Shown: positions 56,017-63,509 of the stretch, piece by piece
Layout: every line of letters begins with the position of its first letter
Position numbering within the stretch: position 1 is the first letter of the stretch
From: DATMQA01 sp035566895
Lineage (GTDB): Bacteria; Verrucomicrobiota; Verrucomicrobiia; Limisphaerales; UBA8199
Length of the DNA stretch: 64,000 nucleotides
Direction of reading: 5' to 3'
Assembly (NCBI GenBank): GCA_035566895.1
Contig: DATMQA010000182.1
Span: forward strand, 44,407 to 108,406
Made by a program: the position numbers and the translations under genes
The notes under the pieces: model-generated
The model's input: only the letters and a program-made list of their open reading frames with translations
What the model was told of the DNA's origin: nothing
Databases searched by the model: none

Positions 56017-57468
56017 ATGCGCATTGCCAGAACTAGAACCACCCAATTCGTCTGCTACCTAGCGCTCTGGTTCGCCGCCCGATTCCCGGCTGCGGCCCAA
56101 AATCATTTCTCCGATGCGGATGCCGACGGCATCCAGACATTCCTTCATGACAACTTTCGCCAAACCAATGCCTGCATGGTGATCGGATTGGCAGATCAGC
56201 GCGGCAACAGGATTTTTAGCGCCGGGAAGCTCGACAACGGCACTGACCGCGACGTGAATGGCGATACAGTTTTTTTTATCGGTTCAGTTTCCAAGACGTT
56301 CACGGCGTTGTTGCTGCAAGACGCGGTCGAGCGCGGGGAGATGAAGCTGGACGATCCGGTGGCGAAGTATCTGCCCACCCGAATCAAGATGCCAACTCGT
56401 GGCGGCAAGGAAATCACTTTGCTTGATCTGGCGACGCATGCAGCCGGATTCCCCGGCAATCCAGACAATATGACGGGCGCAACGGTGAAGGAGCAGTATG
56501 AAACTTACACCGTCGAGAAAATGTATGCCTTTCTTTCCGGCTACGGGTTGAGCCGCGAGCCGGGAACGGAGTTTGAATATTCGAACGTGGGAATGGCTCT
56601 GCTCGGACAGGTTATTGCGCGGAGAGCAGGCACAAATTTTGAATCGCTCGTCGTAAACCGGGTTTGCCGTCCGCTGCACATGGACAGCACTTGCATCACG
56701 CTGAGTCCGGAACTGAAGACGCGATTGGTAATGGGCCATGACGACTCCGGCAAGCCCTCGCCGCCGTGGAAGCTTCAAGCGTATTCGCCCGCGGGCGACG
56801 TGCATTCCACCGCCAACGACCTGCTCAAATACGTTTCAGCCCAGGCCGGCCTTGCGCCGTCCAGCCTAACTCGGCTGATGAAGGAAACGCACGTGGTTCG
56901 CTTCAAAGATTCACGCGGTTTTTCCGACATGCCAGGTTTCGGTGTCTTTGGACGCACCGCCATGGATTGGGTGGACCGGGCAGCGTATCAACCGCCCGGG
57001 ATGGAACTCCTCGGCCACGCCGGCGGCGCCGGCAGTTATCATGCATGGGTTGGCTTCGACAAAAAGCAACGCCGGGGCGTAGTGGTGTTGACAACGGCAA
57101 ACGATGTTTCTGCGGAAGCGATTGGTTGGACGCTGCTCCAAGGTTTGCCGTTGAAGCGTGAAAACGCCAATGAATTCGCGAAAGAAATCGTGGGTCTCGG
57201 ATTTGCATACGGTCTTGATGAGAAAACCCACACGCTTCTGGTAACGAAGGTCTATCCCCAATCAGCCGCGGCGCAGGCCGGCTTGTCGGCTGGCCTCATA
57301 ATCCAAAAGATAGAAAATGTTCCCACCGCGCGCAAAACCGTGGCCGAGTGCGCCGTCCTCCTCCGCGCAGACGGCAGCCCAAAGGTTCGGTTGGAACTGG
57401 TCAACCCGGAACGGAAGCAAACGAACACCGTCGAGCTGACGAGAGGGAAATTTCTGACTTCCGGTTGA
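56017..57468 (+). CDS. Cassette gene 5: exported serine hydrolase with C-terminal PDZ-like domain, 483 aa
   Basis: ATG 56017 (MRIARTRTTQFVCYLALW) gives a signal peptide ending PAAAQNHFS; the upstream ATG at 55927 lies inside attC 4 and is unlikely. Catalytic SxxK in GSVSKTFTALL, YxN in FEYSNVGMALLG, and HxG-like GHAGGAGSYHAW. The last 100 residues form a PDZ-like region (SAAAQAGLSAGLIIQKIENVPT, then RADGSPKVRLELV). A 1.45-kb gene is large for a cassette; unusual but known. PF00144 family; substrate unknown. attC 5 starts 28 bp after the stop. Third serine hydrolase in the window. Confidence 0.85.
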   Translation: MRIARTRTTQFVCYLALWFAARFPAAAQNHFSDADADGIQTFLHDNFRQTNACMVIGLADQRGNRIFSAGKLDNGTDRDVNGDTVFFIGSVSKTFTALLLQDAVERGEMKLDDPVAKYLPTRIKMPTRGGKEITLLDLATHAAGFPGNPDNMTGATVKEQYETYTVEKMYAFLSGYGLSREPGTEFEYSNVGMALLGQVIARRAGTNFESLVVNRVCRPLHMDSTCITLSPELKTRLVMGHDDSGKPSPPWKLQAYSPAGDVHSTANDLLKYVSAQAGLAPSSLTRLMKETHVVRFKDSRGFSDMPGFGVFGRTAMDWVDRAAYQPPGMELLGHAGGAGSYHAWVGFDKKQRRGVVVLTTANDVSAEAIGWTLLQGLPLKRENANEFAKEIVGLGFAYGLDEKTHTLLVTKVYPQSAAAQAGLSAGLIIQKIENVPTARKTVAECAVLLRADGSPKVRLELVNPERKQTNTVELTRGKFLTSG

Positions 57469-57495
57469 CTTGAAGACGATCTCCAACGAAACGCC

Positions 57496-57584
57496 GCCTA
57501 ACGGCCTGCACTGGACGCGGCGATGAGCATCAGTTTACATTTCGAGTGTCACTGGCGCCGCGCCAGTAAGGCCGGTCGTTAAGC
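57496..57584 (+). other. attC site 5
   Basis: Left arm GCCTAAC (57496-57502, perfect RYYYAAC) then ACTGGACGCGGCG; right arm CGCCGCGCCAGT, ending GTTAAGC (57578-57584, perfect GTTRRRY). Unpaired A on the left arm (ACTGG-A-CGCGGCG). The best-formed site of the five. Some 27 bp later (57611 onward) GGCTAACGAGCGTGCTGGA resembles the left half of attC 2 without a right half. Confidence 0.85.
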
Positions 57585-57902
57585 GTTTCCCGTACCCACA
57601 GAGTGTCACGTGGCTAACGAGCGTGCTGGATGGATGCCGGGTTCGCGTTCTGTTTGGTGGCTGGGAGGATACAACCCTTTCAGGGTAAATGACTCATGCG
57701 ACCGGTTTCCCCAGGGTAGCTCGTTCCTCGCAACCCTTGGGCTGAGTGCTGCAATCCCTTCGGGATTTTCTATCGGTCGCAACCCCGTAAATAAAAAAAC
57801 GAGAAATCCGTTGACGGAATACCTCACATGTCTGGGCGGAGCGACGGAATCCCGTTTGGATTCAGAAAGGCCGCCAGCAACAAGCGGGGAGACACCCCCG
57901 TT
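57585..57902. repeat. Palindromic repeats after the cassette array
   Basis: No gene. Around 57670-57775 are palindromic words: ACAACCCTTTCAGGGT, CAGGGTAGCTCGTTCCTCGC, CAACCCTTGGGCTG and GCAATCCCTTCGGGATT. They look like a dispersed repeat element, a type I associate with verrucomicrobial and planctomycetal genomes. A possible truncated attC left half lies at 57611-57630. Confidence 0.55.
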
Positions 57903-58130
57903 TTACATTTTACGCACCAACTCCGCGTGCCGGCTCCTCAGATAGCCCCACATGACGTCAATGCCGCTGATCTGGGTTCTGACGCCGCGCTGCCGCAGCG
58001 AATCCATCATCCGGTAATGCAGCAGCCGGTGGCCCAGCTCCACAATCTGGATGTAAGCGTTTTTGAGTTTCCACACCTGCCCCTTGGCCAAGCCCGGGGA
58101 GGACTGCTTGTGGTTCGATTTAGTAATCAC
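57903..58130 (-). CDS. Small hypothetical protein, 75 aa
   Basis: Reads KGQVWKLKNAYIQIVELGHR, then LLHYRMMDSLRQRGVRTQIS and IDVMWGYLRSRHAELVRK: an all-helical basic protein with good codon composition. Starts with GTG 58130, without another obvious start. The pattern LAKGQxWKLxxAYIQIVELGxRLxHYRM is one I have the impression of in other verrucomicrobial genomes, not verified. No membrane segment. Function unknown. Confidence 0.55.
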   Translation of the reverse strand: MITKSNHKQSSPGLAKGQVWKLKNAYIQIVELGHRLLHYRMMDSLRQRGVRTQISGIDVMWGYLRSRHAELVRKM

Positions 58131-58849
58131 AATAATTAGACGCCTTGGGCCGCAATTTGTTCACCGGCTTGGAGCGCGTTCTAAAAGTTGTAACCGCCGG
58201 CGTAAGGGGGCTCCGCTCGATACTAAAAGTGCGTGAATTTGAGCCTCCTTGCGCCGGCGGCTGCAATCGAAATGATTTTTCAAACGCGCGTTTACAAATC
58301 CACCACGAAATTATAGGTGCAGATCCGGCCGTTGTGGGGTTTTGTTCTACGTAATCAGATGAAACACCTGTCCATAAAAAACAGGAGCCAGACGCCAGGG
58401 GCAGGGCTCGTGAGCCCGGGCTGGGGAAGGGGAGGCGCGCTTCCGGCGTGCCAGTCGTGGTTGTATCCTGGGCCGGGCCGGTTTTCCAGCCCGGCCAGGA
58501 TGCAGCCCGTGCCGGCGGGCGCGGCCAGCCGGCGGGATGGCGGTGTGGGACGCGGCTCGATACTACCACGAGGGCGGAGCGCGGACATTCCTGTCCGCAG
58601 CAATTTGTTAGGGGTGAGAATGCTGGCAAACCCGAGCCGTGCTGGCGAGCGGAGGTTGCTGCCGACAGGAATGTCCGCGCTCCGGTGGAAGCTGTTCGAA
58701 TCGTTCCAGAACCCGCCCCCGGTCGCGTTGCTGCGGACAGGAATGTCCGCGCTCCGGTGGAAGTGCCAGGACGCTCCCGGCGAGGTTTCGTGCTTGATTG
58801 CACCGCGATGCGGGTTTTACCATGAGACCCATGAATTGAGTGAGGCCTT
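58131..58849. repeat. Gene-free region with dispersed inverted repeats
   Basis: Three families are visible. (1) A 26-bp imperfect inverted pair at 58187-58212 and 58242-58267 (GCCGGCGTAAGGGGGCT against GCCGGCGCAAGGAGGCT). (2) Three copies of GACAGGAATGTCCGCGCTCC at about 58575-58602 (inverted), 58656-58683 and 58728-58755, with the neighbouring GGTGGAAG shared by the latter two. (3) CCCGGGCTGG-type words near 58410-58500. No reading frame here looks genuine. Confidence 0.6.
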
Positions 58850-59407
58850 ATGATTATTTACATCGCATGTTTGGCACTCGGCTTGTTATTCACCATCATC
58901 AGCGCCGTCATGGGCCACTTCTTCGGCGGCGCTGACGGCCACGCCGACGTTGGCACGGGCGGCCACGCCGAGTCAGGCTATGATCACAGCGGCGTGCCCG
59001 GCATCTCCTTCTTCAGTCCCACGGTCCTGGCGTGTTTTGTGACCGCCTTCGGGGCGTGCGGCCTCATTCTAACCCATGTCGAAGCCACCCGCAGCGTCTG
59101 GGTCAGCGCGCCCATTTCGGCCGCCGCAGGCCTGAGCATCGCTTTCGGCGCGTTCCTGCTTTTCAATTACATGTTCAAGCAAACCGAAAGCTCGAGCGAG
59201 TCCCACGTCGCCAACCTCATCGGCCAGGTCGCCTCGATCGTTACCCCCATTCCCGCCGACGGCGTCGGCGAAATCGCTTACGTCCAGGGCGGGTCCCGTT
59301 ACACCGCCCCCGCCCGAACGGAGAATGGCGCCGCGGTGGCGGCCGGCAAACCCGTCCGCATCACCCGCATCGTCGGGGCGCAGTACTACGTCGAAACCAC
59401 GCTTTAA
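58850..59407 (+). CDS. NfeD-like membrane protein with C-terminal OB fold, 185 aa
   Basis: Three hydrophobic helices: about 3-22 (YIACLALGLLFTIISAVMG), 55-77 (SPTVLACFVTAFGACGLIL) and 88-110 (APISAAAGLSIAFGAFLLF), a His/Gly/Asp-rich loop after the first (GHADVGTGGHAESGYDHSG), then an OB-type domain (NLIGQVASIVTPIPADGVGE, YTAPARTENGAAVAAGKPVR). Homologous in layout to YuaF/NfeD, partner of flotillin in membrane microdomains. Operon head: flotillin follows 41 bp later. A possible metal-binding role of the His/Asp loop is inference. Confidence 0.85.
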   Translation: MIIYIACLALGLLFTIISAVMGHFFGGADGHADVGTGGHAESGYDHSGVPGISFFSPTVLACFVTAFGACGLILTHVEATRSVWVSAPISAAAGLSIAFGAFLLFNYMFKQTESSSESHVANLIGQVASIVTPIPADGVGEIAYVQGGSRYTAPARTENGAAVAAGKPVRITRIVGAQYYVETTL

Positions 59408-59448
59408 TCACGCACCCAGCACATTCACCACTCACGAATTATCACCCT

Positions 59449-60987
59449 ATGAACCCTTCCACCTTTTTCGCTGAAATCCCCACCACGACCCTCGTCATCG
59501 GCGGCGTCGGGGCAGTGCTGTTCGTTTTCTTCATGTTCATTGCCATTTGGGCCAGCCGCTATACCAAGGTCGGCCCAAACCAGGTGCTGGTGATTTCCGG
59601 TCGCAAGCACAAGGTCGTCGATCCGGACGGCACCGTCGTGGAGAGAGGGTTTCGCATCAGAAAGGGCGGCGGTGTTTTCGTGCTGCCCGTGCTGGAGAAG
59701 GTGGACATTCTCTCGCTGGAGCTGCTGACGATTGACGTGCAGCAGGAACAGGATGTTTATACGAGCAAGGGTGTGCCGGTGCGGGTCGATGGCGTCGCCC
59801 AGATAAAAGTGAAGGGGGATGACGTTTCGATTGCGACCGCCGCCGAGCAGTTCCTGAGCAAAACCACCGACGAAATCAAAGGTGTCGCGATGCAGACCCT
59901 GGAAGGCCATCTGCGCGCGATTCTCGGCACGATGACCGTCGAGGACATCTACCAGAACCGCGACGCGTTTGCCGCGAAGGTCCAGGAAGTTGCCGCGGGC
60001 GATATGGCCAACATGGGCCTGAGCATCGTCAGCTTCACCATAAAAGACATTCGCGACAGCCAGGGTTACCTCGAAGCGCTCGGCAAGCCGCGCATCGCCC
60101 AGGTCAAGCGCGACGCGCAAATCGCCCAGGCCGAAGCCGACCGCGATGCCATGATCAAATCCTCCCAGGCCACCCAGGCCGGGCAGGAAGCCAAGTTTGC
60201 CGCCGACACCAAAATCGCCGAGGCCCAGCGCGATTATCAAACCAACGTCGCGCAGTACCAGGCGGCCGTGAACCAGCGCAAAGCCGAGTCCGACCTCGCC
60301 TACGACCTGCAGAAATACAAGACCGGCCAGCTCGTCAAAGCCGAGGAAGTCCAGGTCACGATCGTCGAGAAGCAGAAGCAGATCGAGCTGCAGCAGCAGG
60401 AAATTCAGCGCAAGCAGCGCGAACTGGAAGCCAACGTCCAGAAACCGGCCGACGCCGAGCGCTACAAAGTCGAGACGCTGGCTAACGCCCGCAAGTACCA
60501 GTTGGAGACCGAGGCCGCCGGCACCGCCTCCGCCGCCAAGGCCACCGGCTTTGCCAACGCCGATGTCACCAAAGCGACGGGCGTGGCGGAGGCCGAAGCC
60601 CAGAAGGCCAAGGGTCTCGCCCAGGCCTCGGTCATCGAGGCGCAGGGCAAAGCGACCGCCGAAGCGATGCTCGCCAAGGCCGAGTCCTTCAAGCAATACA
60701 ACGAGGCAGCGGTGGTCGAGATGATCATCCGCATCCTGCCCGAAGTGGCCGGCAAGATCAGTGAACCGCTCTCCAAGACCGAGAAGATGATTATCATCAA
60801 CTCCGGCAACGGTGTGGGCGGCGGCGCCAGCAAACTCACCGGCGACGTCACCCAAATCGTCGCCCAACTGCCGCCCGTCATCGAGAGTCTGACCGGCATC
60901 AAACTCGAACAATTGCTCGCGCAGATACCTGCCTTGAGAAAATCCATTCCTGTGCCCGAAGGGGACGACAAAAAGAAAGGAGTATAG
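59449..60987 (+). CDS. Flotillin/SPFH-domain protein, 512 aa
   Basis: Membrane anchor about 14-37 (TLVIGGVGAVLFVFFMFIAI), then the SPFH/PHB domain (GPNQVLVISGRKHKVVDPDG, FVLPVLEKVDILSLELLTID, VPVRVDGVAQIKVKGDDVSI, EDIYQNRDAFAAKVQEVAAG) and a long Ala/Lys/Glu coiled coil typical of flotillins (QIAQAEADRDAMIKSSQATQ). C-terminus has a Gly-rich tail before IVAQLPPVIES. Start chosen at ATG 59449; the frame extends upstream into the NfeD gene only as a shadow. Known flotillin role: organising membrane microdomains. Pairs with NfeD as YuaFG do in Bacillus. Confidence 0.92.
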   Translation: MNPSTFFAEIPTTTLVIGGVGAVLFVFFMFIAIWASRYTKVGPNQVLVISGRKHKVVDPDGTVVERGFRIRKGGGVFVLPVLEKVDILSLELLTIDVQQEQDVYTSKGVPVRVDGVAQIKVKGDDVSIATAAEQFLSKTTDEIKGVAMQTLEGHLRAILGTMTVEDIYQNRDAFAAKVQEVAAGDMANMGLSIVSFTIKDIRDSQGYLEALGKPRIAQVKRDAQIAQAEADRDAMIKSSQATQAGQEAKFAADTKIAEAQRDYQTNVAQYQAAVNQRKAESDLAYDLQKYKTGQLVKAEEVQVTIVEKQKQIELQQQEIQRKQRELEANVQKPADAERYKVETLANARKYQLETEAAGTASAAKATGFANADVTKATGVAEAEAQKAKGLAQASVIEAQGKATAEAMLAKAESFKQYNEAAVVEMIIRILPEVAGKISEPLSKTEKMIIINSGNGVGGGASKLTGDVTQIVAQLPPVIESLTGIKLEQLLAQIPALRKSIPVPEGDDKKKGV

Positions 60988-60990
60988 GCC

Positions 60991-61230
60991 ATGATGCTCG
61001 GCGGAATTATATTTGGTCTGTTCAAACTGGTGGCGGTGCTGGTCGGGGCAGTAATCACCCTGGCGTGCTTCGCCTTTTGGCTCTGGATGCTGATCCACGC
61101 GATCACCAATAAAGGACTGCCGGATGTGGAAAGGATTATTTGGGTCCTGGTGATCATCTTCCTGCCGTTCATCGGCTCGATCATCTACTTCATCATCGGG
61201 CGGCCCAAAGGGGAAGGGGCGATAGGATAA
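60991..61230 (+). CDS. PLDc_N domain small membrane protein, 79 aa
   Basis: Two helices (GLFKLVAVLVGAVITLACFA and IIWVLVIIFLPFIGSIIYFI) with the PLDc_N pattern W-L-W-M-L-I-H-A and IxWVLVIxFLPxIGSxxYF-x-IGRP. This short domain is the N-terminal part of cardiolipin synthases but also occurs alone. Starts three bases after the flotillin stop. Probably membrane-integral partner in the flotillin operon. Confidence 0.85.
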   Translation: MMLGGIIFGLFKLVAVLVGAVITLACFAFWLWMLIHAITNKGLPDVERIIWVLVIIFLPFIGSIIYFIIGRPKGEGAIG

Positions 61231-61255
61231 CTTGAACACCACGAACGGAGGCGCC

Positions 61256-61705
61256 ATGGACAGGCGTGATGAAAACCAGGTGGCGAGTTTGGGCGTCGCC
61301 GGTTTTGCGCTGGTCATGTTGCTGGCGCTGGCCGGGGCCCTGTTCCTGCCGCCGGGAATCATCTCGGCCCTGTTCACCGGCAAAGTGCCTTTCTACCTCA
61401 CTTTGTTCGCCGCCTTTATCGGCGTGCCTTTCCTTTTGCGCCTGGCCCAGCGCAACCGCATCCGGAACGCCGTCGAGGAATTGGGCGGCCAAATTCTCCA
61501 GTTAAAGCGGCTCCCCTTCTGGCGCCAGGGCGACTGGCCTGGTTCCTACCAGCCTTCGTTCTATGGTTACGCCTGGTGGCGTGGAGGACTTTACGAGGTT
61601 GAGTTTTTGGACTCGATCGGCGCCACCCAGCGAGCCGTCTGCCGCAGCGGCTTTCTGCGCGGCGTGCAGTGGCTTGAACAATCGCAGCCCAAAGGCCAGG
61701 ATTGA
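61256..61705 (+). CDS. Two-span membrane protein of unknown function, 149 aa
   Basis: ATG 61256 follows a GGAGGCG ribosome site (61247-61252) and is preferred to TTG 61232. Two hydrophobic stretches (VAGFALVMLLALAGALFLPP and FYLTLFAAFIGVPFLLRLAQ) precede a soluble part with LPFWRQGDWPGSYQPSFYGY and LYEVEFLDSIGATQRAVCRS. No family recognised. The stop overlaps the start region of the carbonic anhydrase gene (TGA at 61703-61705, ATG at 61708), so co-translated. Confidence 0.68.
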   Translation: MDRRDENQVASLGVAGFALVMLLALAGALFLPPGIISALFTGKVPFYLTLFAAFIGVPFLLRLAQRNRIRNAVEELGGQILQLKRLPFWRQGDWPGSYQPSFYGYAWWRGGLYEVEFLDSIGATQRAVCRSGFLRGVQWLEQSQPKGQD

Positions 61706-61707
61706 GT

Positions 61708-62541
61708 ATGCGACTTATCGAAGCCATTATCGATGCCAACCACCGCGCACTCGCCGGGGATGCCGACGCGGGACTCCACCCGGCGGATTTCGAGAGCGAG
61801 CTGCCCCTCGTTGCCCTGACTTGCGTGGACCCCCGGCTCAACGCGCTGCTGCCATCCGTCCTGGGCGTTCCGCCCGAGCAGTTCATCTGGTTGCGCAATG
61901 CCGGCAACGTCATCTCCGGTCCGGTGAGCAGCACCATGCGCTCCCTTGCTCTCGCTCTCGCTATCAAGGGAGGCAAGGAAATCGCCATCATCGGGCATAC
62001 CGATTGCCAGGTCGGCAAAACCACCACCATGGAGCTCATCGATCGCCTCCGCGCCATGGGCGTCGAGCGCCGGCTGCTGCCCGACAACATCAACGAATAC
62101 TTTGGCCTCTTCGGCAGCTTCCGGCAGAATGTCCTGAAAGCTGCCGAACTGGTCCGCAGCAGCCCGCTCATCGGTGCCAAAATCCCGGTCCACGGCTTGC
62201 TGGTCGATATCCAGACCGGCAAGTTGGAATGGCTCGTGAACGGCTACCAGGTCCTTGAAACGGCGACCTCACCTTTGAATGAAGTTGTCCGATCCGCCGG
62301 CCAGACGATCGATGCCTTGAAATCGCTCGCCGAATTTAAAATCGGCGAGATGAAATTCCCCGAAAGCAAAATCGGCGACACCGTCACCAAAGCCGAGGAA
62401 TGGTTCTCCCAACATGCCCGTCACCTGGAAATCAAACCGTCCACGCCGCCCGTCGCTCCGTCACCGCCCGCTCCGCCGCCCAAAATCCCTCTGCCCCCTC
62501 CCATCCGCCCCAGAATGACCCTGCGGAGAGGCCCGAAGTAG
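61708..62541 (+). CDS. Beta-carbonic anhydrase, 277 aa
   Basis: Hydration of CO2 to bicarbonate. From ATG 61708 the zinc ligands are C39 (ALTCVDPRLN, with the D41-R43 dyad), H97 and C100 (IIGHTDCQVG). Middle loop LRNAGNVISGPVS fits the beta-class fold. The C-terminal third is a Pro-rich extension (STPPVAPSPPAPPPK) absent from classical enzymes, probably a linker or partner-binding tail. Follows the flotillin operon genes and ends before an inverted-repeat hairpin. Confidence 0.9.
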   Translation: MRLIEAIIDANHRALAGDADAGLHPADFESELPLVALTCVDPRLNALLPSVLGVPPEQFIWLRNAGNVISGPVSSTMRSLALALAIKGGKEIAIIGHTDCQVGKTTTMELIDRLRAMGVERRLLPDNINEYFGLFGSFRQNVLKAAELVRSSPLIGAKIPVHGLLVDIQTGKLEWLVNGYQVLETATSPLNEVVRSAGQTIDALKSLAEFKIGEMKFPESKIGDTVTKAEEWFSQHARHLEIKPSTPPVAPSPPAPPPKIPLPPPIRPRMTLRRGPK

Positions 62542-62584
62542 ATGCGCGCCTGCACAAGTGCTCTCGGGACGTGTTGCCAAGGCC

Positions 62585-62715
62585 GAAACCCGAAGGTCGA
62601 AGGCCGAAGGAAGGCCGAAACTCGAAGGCCGAATGGCAAAAAGGTAGTCGCTTTCTGCGTTCGGATTTCGGATTTCGGATTTCTTTCGGCCTTCGACCTT
62701 CGGCCTTCGGGTTTC
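62585..62715. repeat. Large inverted repeat with GAAGGCCGAAGG tandem units
   Basis: GAAACCCGAAGG at 62585-62596 pairs perfectly with CCTTCGGGTTTC at 62704-62715. Inside, GAAGGCCGAAGGAAGGCCG on the left faces CGGCCTTCGACCTTCGGC on the right, and TTCGGATTTCGGATTTCGG lies near the centre. It occupies the gap between the carbonic anhydrase and the next gene, in the same structural style as the repeat at 48381. Confidence 0.7.
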
Positions 62716-62758
62716 ACAACGATGCCCCAGCTCCGATGGCGCCGAGCAGATTCGTAAA

Positions 62759-63436
62759 ATGGCGCCTGAAGCAAAACCACGGCGCCCGCACGGCTGCCTG
62801 TTCTATGGGTGCCTTATCGGCACCGTTTGCCTGGGCGGGGTGCTCCTGGCCCTCCTGCTGGGCCTTTACCAGGTTAGAAAAATGATCTTTCAATTCACCG
62901 ATAGCCAGCCCATGCCCGTGCCGACCCTCCAAATGTCCCCGGCCGAAATGGAACAGGTCCGGCATCGTTTCCAGGACTTCCTCGACGCCCTCCGCCTCGG
63001 CCGCCAGACCCTGCCGCTGGCCCTCACCGGCGACGATATCAACGCGTTCATTGCCACCGACCCTGACCTGCGCGCGCTCAAGGGCAAGTTGTACGTCACC
63101 ATCGAAGGCGACCGGTTGAAAGGGCAGTTGAGCTTGCGCCTCTCCGATTTGGGCCTGCCTTTTTTCAAAGGCCGATACATCAATGGCACCGGCACTTTTG
63201 CCCTCTCCCTCCAAAACAGCAATCTCTGGCTCCTTCCCGAATTAATCACCGTCAAAGGCAAACCCCTCCCGTCGCTTTACATGAACAAAATCCGCCGCCA
63301 GAACCTCGCCGAGAACGTCGCCGCCAACCCGCGCGCCTCGAGTGCCCTGGACCACCTTCAATCACTCGAACTCAAAGACGGCAAATTGCTCCTTATTCCA
63401 AAAACGCCCCAGGAACCGGCCGCTGAGGTGAAATGA
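62759..63436 (+). CDS. Single-span membrane protein of unknown function, 225 aa
   Basis: One helix near residues 12-37 (GCLFYGCLIGTVCLGGVLLA) and a soluble domain with QTLPLALTGDDINAFIATDP, LYVTIEGDRLKGQLSLRLS and KGRYINGTGTFALSLQNSNL, suggesting a beta-rich lipid- or glycan-binding domain. Similar small anchored proteins with the motif LTGxDINAFIxxDP look familiar from Verrucomicrobiota, by impression only. A GAGTTAATT/AAGTTAAAT iteron pair begins at its stop codon. Confidence 0.6.
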   Translation: MAPEAKPRRPHGCLFYGCLIGTVCLGGVLLALLLGLYQVRKMIFQFTDSQPMPVPTLQMSPAEMEQVRHRFQDFLDALRLGRQTLPLALTGDDINAFIATDPDLRALKGKLYVTIEGDRLKGQLSLRLSDLGLPFFKGRYINGTGTFALSLQNSNLWLLPELITVKGKPLPSLYMNKIRRQNLAENVAANPRASSALDHLQSLELKDGKLLLIPKTPQEPAAEVK

Positions 63437-63452
63437 GTTAATTAAGTTAAAT
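63435..63452 (+). repeat. Two 9-bp iteron units at a gene 3' end
   Basis: GAGTTAATT then AAGTTAAAT, overlapping the TGA stop of the 225-aa gene. Same sense relative to its gene as the arrays at prmC, coaD, smpB and the HD gene. Confidence 0.5.
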
Positions 63453-63509
63453 CGGTGGCACGGGGTCGCTGATCCCGAATGTTAGGCAGCATCAAGCGCC
63501 AATAAAAGA

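Noticed and set aside
59425..61383. Long reverse-strand frame of about 652 codons antisense to flotillin
   Set aside because: Leu/Gly/Asp-rich mirror of the flotillin coiled coil; flotillin motifs are on the forward strand.
63481..63487. GTTAGGC core motif upstream of the alpha/beta hydrolase, possible attC/attI
   Set aside because: No matching left core or arm within 120 bp and no integrase nearby; a seven-base match alone is expected by chance.
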